From contig JAEZDR010000051.1 in NCBI GenBank assembly GCA_023433265.1, forward strand, positions 1 through 10,093: 10,093 bases of DNA. Direction: 5' to 3'. The number at the start of each line of letters is the position of its first letter. Positions within the stretch are counted from its first letter, which is position 1. The DNA is from Bacteroidota bacterium (GTDB lineage Bacteria; Bacteroidota; Bacteroidia; Chitinophagales; Chitinophagaceae). Positions 6,447 through 10,093 of this stretch are shown here, one piece after another. The translations under genes and the position numbers were made by a program. The notes beneath the pieces are model-generated. The model saw only the letters and a program-made list of their open reading frames with translations, made no database searches and was not told the origin of the DNA.

Positions 6447-8351
6447 TTGTTTCGGAGATTGCATATCGTTGCTTTTTTTACGCTTCTTCCTATCTGCTTT
6501 TATGCTGTTTATGGCCAGCTTAGATTACCATCAAACCAACCGTTGTTTGAAGAACAAAAGGCGGCTTTTCTTAACAAGCAGGCATTAACAGCTGAGGATG
6601 CTAAACGGTTTTTTAGAGAGATGAAGCAACTGCATGATACGCTTGCTGCTGATGCGGCGGGCACTATATGCTACCGATACTATAAAGAGTTCAACAATAC
6701 CGAGGGCGACCGTTGGTACAAAACAGCAATTGAATTATATACGGCAGGAAAGCGAGCGGTGAGAGCCGGGTTGTTCAGCTTAGAATTGGGCCGAATGGTT
6801 ACCAGGGATTATAATTTTGAAAAAGGTATATCATTCATACTGAGCAGTTTGAAGCTATTTGAGCAGGCTGGAGAAATTAATAACCAAGTTAGAGCAAACA
6901 ACACACTTGCCCTTGCATACCATGATTTTGGATTTTATGATAAGAGTATAGCGTGTGCAGAAGCCGCAATTAAAATGCTGGATACGCATCCGGAAAGCAC
7001 GAATCGTAATTATTACTGGTATGCCTACAACAATATGGGTATCAGTTACGATGATAGCAAGCAATATGCAAAGGCAATAGCATCGCACCTAAAAGCATTG
7101 CCCTTTGCTATTGACGCAAGCGACAGCGCCTATTCATATAATAACCTTGGAAATACCCATAAGAAGTTGGGCGAACTGCAAACTTCCAGCCTATACTTTC
7201 ATAAAGCCATGGAGAGCAGTAAAAGTCTTGTGGGTGATGAGTATCACATGTCTTCCATTTTCAGTAACCTGGTAGACATAGAGCGCCGGAAGCAAAATTA
7301 CAAGCAGGCAAGGGAGTACCTGCCTTTGGCGCAGATGTATGCTGAAAAAAGTGGAAGCCCTGAGAAGAAGCTTGACTATTATTACTATGCCCACTTGCTG
7401 GAAAAAGAAACTGGAAATAGATCGGCTTCGTTAGCATACCTGGAGCAGTTTGTTGCACTTAAGGACAGTTTTTTTACAAAGGAAAAGAACCAGGCTGTGT
7501 TGCAATTGCAGACCCTATACGATTTTGAGAAGAAAGAACGGGAGCTTTCCGAAGCGAAGCTGAAACTAGTTGAGGAAGAGAACCAATCGAGGCAAAAGAA
7601 TAGCGCCTTAATTATTCTTGGCTTGTCGATATTGGCTATCGTGCTGTTTTTTAGAACCTATAAAGCCAGGGCAAAAGCAAGAGAGCAGCAATTGCTTTTG
7701 CAGAACCAGTTGGCTGAAGAGCAGGGGCGCCTTAAAATACATCAGCAGCGCCTGGAAATATCCAGGGAGTTGCACGATAGCCTGGGATCTCAGCTAACCT
7801 TTATTAATTCTACATTGAGTAACCTCAAAGCAGGAGGGAGCACAGAAAGTGTAGCCATCAGTAAAAAACTGAATGCCCTTTCCGAGTTTTCGGACAGCTC
7901 GATCGCGGAATTGCGAAATGCTTTATGGGTGCTGAACACCGAAAAGATATACCTGGAAGACCTGCGGCTAAAGTTTCTAAACTTCATCAACAAAGCGGCT
8001 GAGGCAAAGGAGCAGGTTGAATTTAGCTTTAAGGCAAAACTAGAAACGAATCCTTTACTGAACTCAAAGGCGGCCTCAAACCTTTTCAGGGTATTCCAGG
8101 AGATAATCAATAACGCTATCAAACACGCAGAGGCATCGAGAATATCCGTTTTTTTGCAACAGGAACATGGTGTTATGGTTTTACTGGTGGAGGATGATGG
8201 TATTGGATTTGACTATGCGCACGTTAAAGGCAAATCGTATGGACTCAATAATATTGAATCACGTTTGGCTGAATGCAACGCATCACTCAAAGTAGACACA
8301 GCGCCTAATAGAGGTACAACCTACAGGTTAACCGTTAATATGGAATCATGA
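6447..8351 (+). CDS. TPR-containing sensor histidine kinase (HisKA_3/NarX-DesK type)
   Basis: Membrane sensor kinase of 634 residues. Residues 1-23 look like a signal peptide (FRRLH then a hydrophobic run ending near AVYG). A periplasmic helical region follows with TPR-like repeats at about 149-180, 191-222, 229-260 and 269-300. Then come a coiled-coil stretch (about 360-384), one membrane helix (386-402), a second coiled coil (405-440), the HisKA_3 H-box ELHDSLGSQL (H443 is the phosphoacceptor) and a HATPase domain with N-box QEIINNAIKHA (551-561), DDGIGF (583-588) and a G-rich YGLNNI (598-603). The frame has no ATG before residue 59 (6621); TTG at 6447 is preferred because it restores the signal peptide, and an in-frame TAG at 6429-6431 bounds it upstream. 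The kinase should phosphorylate the overlapping response regulator. Signal unknown. Confidence 0.93.
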   Translation: MFRRLHIVAFFTLLPICFYAVYGQLRLPSNQPLFEEQKAAFLNKQALTAEDAKRFFREMKQLHDTLAADAAGTICYRYYKEFNNTEGDRWYKTAIELYTAGKRAVRAGLFSLELGRMVTRDYNFEKGISFILSSLKLFEQAGEINNQVRANNTLALAYHDFGFYDKSIACAEAAIKMLDTHPESTNRNYYWYAYNNMGISYDDSKQYAKAIASHLKALPFAIDASDSAYSYNNLGNTHKKLGELQTSSLYFHKAMESSKSLVGDEYHMSSIFSNLVDIERRKQNYKQAREYLPLAQMYAEKSGSPEKKLDYYYYAHLLEKETGNRSASLAYLEQFVALKDSFFTKEKNQAVLQLQTLYDFEKKERELSEAKLKLVEEENQSRQKNSALIILGLSILAIVLFFRTYKARAKAREQQLLLQNQLAEEQGRLKIHQQRLEISRELHDSLGSQLTFINSTLSNLKAGGSTESVAISKKLNALSEFSDSSIAELRNALWVLNTEKIYLEDLRLKFLNFINKAAEAKEQVEFSFKAKLETNPLLNSKAASNLFRVFQEIINNAIKHAEASRISVFLQQEHGVMVLLVEDDGIGFDYAHVKGKSYGLNNIESRLAECNASLKVDTAPNRGTTYRLTVNMES

Positions 8352-8992
8352 TAACCCTGGCTATTGCAGAAGATAAGGATGCCGCAATGCAGGTTTTGGA
8401 AGAAAAACTGGCAAACTATCCTGAAGTGAATGTAGCGTTGCGCGCAACCAACGGAAAGCAGATAGTTGAGCTTTTAGAGAATAGCGGGCCCGTAGATGCG
8501 ATATTGATGGACATTGAAATGCCGATCATGGACGGCGTACAAGCCACGGAAATTATAAGGCAGAAGTTCCCAAGCGTCAAAATCATCATGCTCACTATTT
8601 ATGATGATGATAACATGATCATGCAGGCCATACAAGCTGGGGCTAATAGCTACATTCTGAAAGACACAAGCCGCACAAAACTCTTTGAAACAATTACGGA
8701 TACTTTAAATGGAGGGTCTGTTATGTCGCCATCTGTTGCCAGCAAAACCCTCAGTTTGTTTAAACAAATGGTTGCGCCCAGGCCCGCGAAAGGTAATGCT
8801 GTACAACTATCAGCCAGGGAAACTGGAATACTGGAGCTGATAAACCAGGGCCACACCAACAAGGCTATTGCAGCGCAACTGTTTATTTCTCCTTTTACGG
8901 TGAAGCGTCACATTGAAAACATCTATCAAAAGTTGCAGGCAAACAACAGGATCGGGTTGCTCGAAAAGGCAAGAGACCAGCGGTTGTTGTAA
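8348..8992 (+). CDS. NarL/FixJ-family response regulator with LuxR-type DNA-binding domain
   Basis: A 214-residue transcription regulator. The receiver domain (about 1-120) has the acidic pair E8/D9, phosphoacceptor D55 in LMDIEMP, switch residue T83 and K105 in ILKD. The LuxR/GerE helix-turn-helix covers about 153-210, with LSARETGILELINQG at 154-168 and the recognition-helix region TVKRHIENIYQKL at 184-196. All residues needed for phosphorylation are present. Its ATG overlaps the kinase stop as ATGA, the classic sign of translational coupling, so the two form a cognate pair. Target genes cannot be inferred; the secreted SUMF1-like gene downstream is separated by a strong terminator and is only a positional candidate. 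Confidence 0.96.
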   Translation: MITLAIAEDKDAAMQVLEEKLANYPEVNVALRATNGKQIVELLENSGPVDAILMDIEMPIMDGVQATEIIRQKFPSVKIIMLTIYDDDNMIMQAIQAGANSYILKDTSRTKLFETITDTLNGGSVMSPSVASKTLSLFKQMVAPRPAKGNAVQLSARETGILELINQGHTNKAIAAQLFISPFTVKRHIENIYQKLQANNRIGLLEKARDQRLL

Positions 8993-9019
8993 AAATGGGC
9001 TGAACAGCCCATTTTTTTT
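8991..9019 (+). terminator. Strong intrinsic terminator of the kinase-regulator operon
   Basis: Starts within the regulator's stop codon. The inverted repeat AAAATGGGCT-GAAC-AGCCCATTTT gives a 10 bp stem with a 4-base loop, followed by a continuous run of T residues (9012-9019). The A run before the stem mirrors the T run, so it could also act from the other strand. Confidence 0.9.
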
Positions 9020-9143
9020 AAGGAGCAGGCAAAGTTTCTTTGTGCCTCATTAAAAAGATGCACAAACAATGGGGTGGACGCATAAGGGTAAATCAGCCTT
9101 CCTGAATATACCTCGGCTAACTTCTTTACATAAAACTTCAACT

Positions 9144-10093
9144 ATGACATCTTTCAACCTTCTCAGGCAGTGCTGCGCGGTATTGTGCATGAGCCTGCTA
9201 ACTTTTGCAGCCCAAGCAAACAACATTACGGTATCTAACATTACGCTTAGCGGGCAAAACACCACTACGCACTCATCCATTATCAACTTCGACGTGGCAT
9301 GGGAGAATAGCTGGCGCACGACAACCAACGAGAGCAATTATGACGGCGCGTGGTTATTTGCCAAGTACCGTCGCAACTCTACCACTGAGTGGCGCCATTG
9401 TACTATCTCATCTACAGGCAACACAGCAGGTACCGGTGCTAGCTTTTTCATACCATCCGATAATAAGGGAGCATTTATCTTCCGCAGTGCGGCAGGTATT
9501 GGTGCGGTTAGTTTTACCGGCAACCAACTGCAGTGGAACTACGGTGCCGACGGTGTGCTGGATAACGAAACAGTAGAAATAAAATTATTTGCTCTTGAGA
9601 TGGTTTATATACCTGGTGGCAGCTACCAGTTAGGCAGTGGAGGAACAGAAACCAAAGTATTTAAGAACGGTTCTACTGCTTCTCCCTTCCAGGTTCAGAA
9701 CAACAATTCCATTACATTGGGCGCTGCGTCGGGCAACCTCAATACTAATGGAGGCGGGCCTTCTTCGGGAACATTGCCTGCTGCTTTTCCTAAAGGCTTT
9801 ACTGCGTTTTGGATAATGAAGTACGAAATCAGCCAGCAGCAATACGCCGATTTTCTTAACCATATAGATGCTGCCCGTGCCACCTTCAATGCTCAAACAA
9901 CTAATTTATCCGGCACTCATCCAAACATTATAGCAAACAATCCTGAGAGAGCGATAGGATATTTGAATACAGCACGTTTAGCCGCACATGCTGACTGGAG
10001 TGGCCTTAGACCTATGAGCGAACTGGAGTTTGAGAATGCATCAAGGGGCTTCAACATCCCGGCACTTGCCAACGAGTTTGTGTGGGGCAATAC
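9144..10093 (+). CDS. Secreted SUMF1/formylglycine-generating-enzyme-like protein, N-terminal part (C-terminus beyond the right edge)
   Basis: Partial gene: 316 complete codons from an ATG at 9144 with no stop. Residues 1-25 form a signal peptide with a likely cleavage after AQA, so the protein is exported. Residues 27-148 are a probable beta-rich domain without a name I can give; notable segments are VAWENSWR (51-58) and GAWLFAKYR (68-76). A SUMF1-type (FGE-sulfatase, PF03781) domain begins around LEMVYIPGGSYQLG (151-164) and continues with FWIMKYEISQQQYADFLN (222-239), LRPMSELEFENASRG (288-302) and VWGN (313-316), matching the family's RLPTEAEWEYAARG/WG pattern. Family members include sulfatase activators and EgtB/PvdO-like enzymes, but many secreted copies in Bacteroidota have no known reaction. 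The catalytic cysteine region would lie past the window. It begins 124 bases after a strong terminator, so it should have its own promoter, which I could not identify. Confidence 0.88.
   Translation, partial: MTSFNLLRQCCAVLCMSLLTFAAQANNITVSNITLSGQNTTTHSSIINFDVAWENSWRTTTNESNYDGAWLFAKYRRNSTTEWRHCTISSTGNTAGTGASFFIPSDNKGAFIFRSAAGIGAVSFTGNQLQWNYGADGVLDNETVEIKLFALEMVYIPGGSYQLGSGGTETKVFKNGSTASPFQVQNNNSITLGAASGNLNTNGGGPSSGTLPAAFPKGFTAFWIMKYEISQQQYADFLNHIDAARATFNAQTTNLSGTHPNIIANNPERAIGYLNTARLAAHADWSGLRPMSELEFENASRGFNIPALANEFVWGN

Noticed and set aside
6334..6588. An 84-codon plus-strand frame spanning the Dus end and the kinase start
   Set aside because: It overlaps two supported genes in another frame and shows no domain; the kinase frame gives a proper signal peptide there.
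9205..9576. A 123-codon plus-strand frame near the right edge
   Set aside because: Out-of-frame shadow of the secreted SUMF1-like gene, which has the signal peptide and family motifs.

Overview
The window looks like chromosomal DNA of a Bacteroidota bacterium, probably near the Chitinophagales. The reasons are a moderate GC content by eye, a lack of Shine-Dalgarno sequences before most starts, matches to the Bacteroidota -7 promoter element (TAnnTTTG), and typical gene types: a TPR-containing sensor kinase with a LuxR-type regulator, a CPBP protease overlapping cdsA, and a secreted SUMF1-like protein. No mobile element, CRISPR array, tRNA or rRNA was seen. The taxonomic placement is inference.

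The left half (1-5256) is read on the minus strand. In transcription order it holds a CPBP-family intramembrane protease and CdsA (CDP-diacylglycerol synthase), overlapping by 11 bases; then FeoB (ferrous iron transporter), probably with its own promoter; then a small 19-cysteine four-helix-bundle copper-binding protein (DUF326/Csp type); then the N-terminal part of a ClC chloride channel/transporter that runs off the left edge. FeoB, the copper protein and ClC form a loose ion-handling cluster. A hairpin at 551-585 may end the copper-protein transcript.

At 5257-5321 the direction switches. The right half is on the plus strand: a DusB-type tRNA-dihydrouridine synthase; a two-gene signalling operon (periplasmic TPR sensor histidine kinase and NarL/LuxR-type response regulator, sharing an ATGA stop/start and closed by a strong intrinsic terminator at 8991-9019); and the start of a secreted protein with a SUMF1/formylglycine-generating-enzyme-like domain that runs off the right edge.

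No gap between genes exceeds 300 bases. The longest, 949-1157, should hold the promoter of the copper-protein gene, but I see only an imperfect -7-like sequence in it. Most of the window is ordinary core genome. The points most worth a second look are the non-canonical G4 motif in FeoB, the iron-import/copper-storage gene adjacency, the non-ATG starts of FeoB and of the kinase, the shifted glutamine in the kinase's H-box, and the uncharacterised N-terminal domain of the SUMF1-like protein. I found no convincing new multi-gene system.
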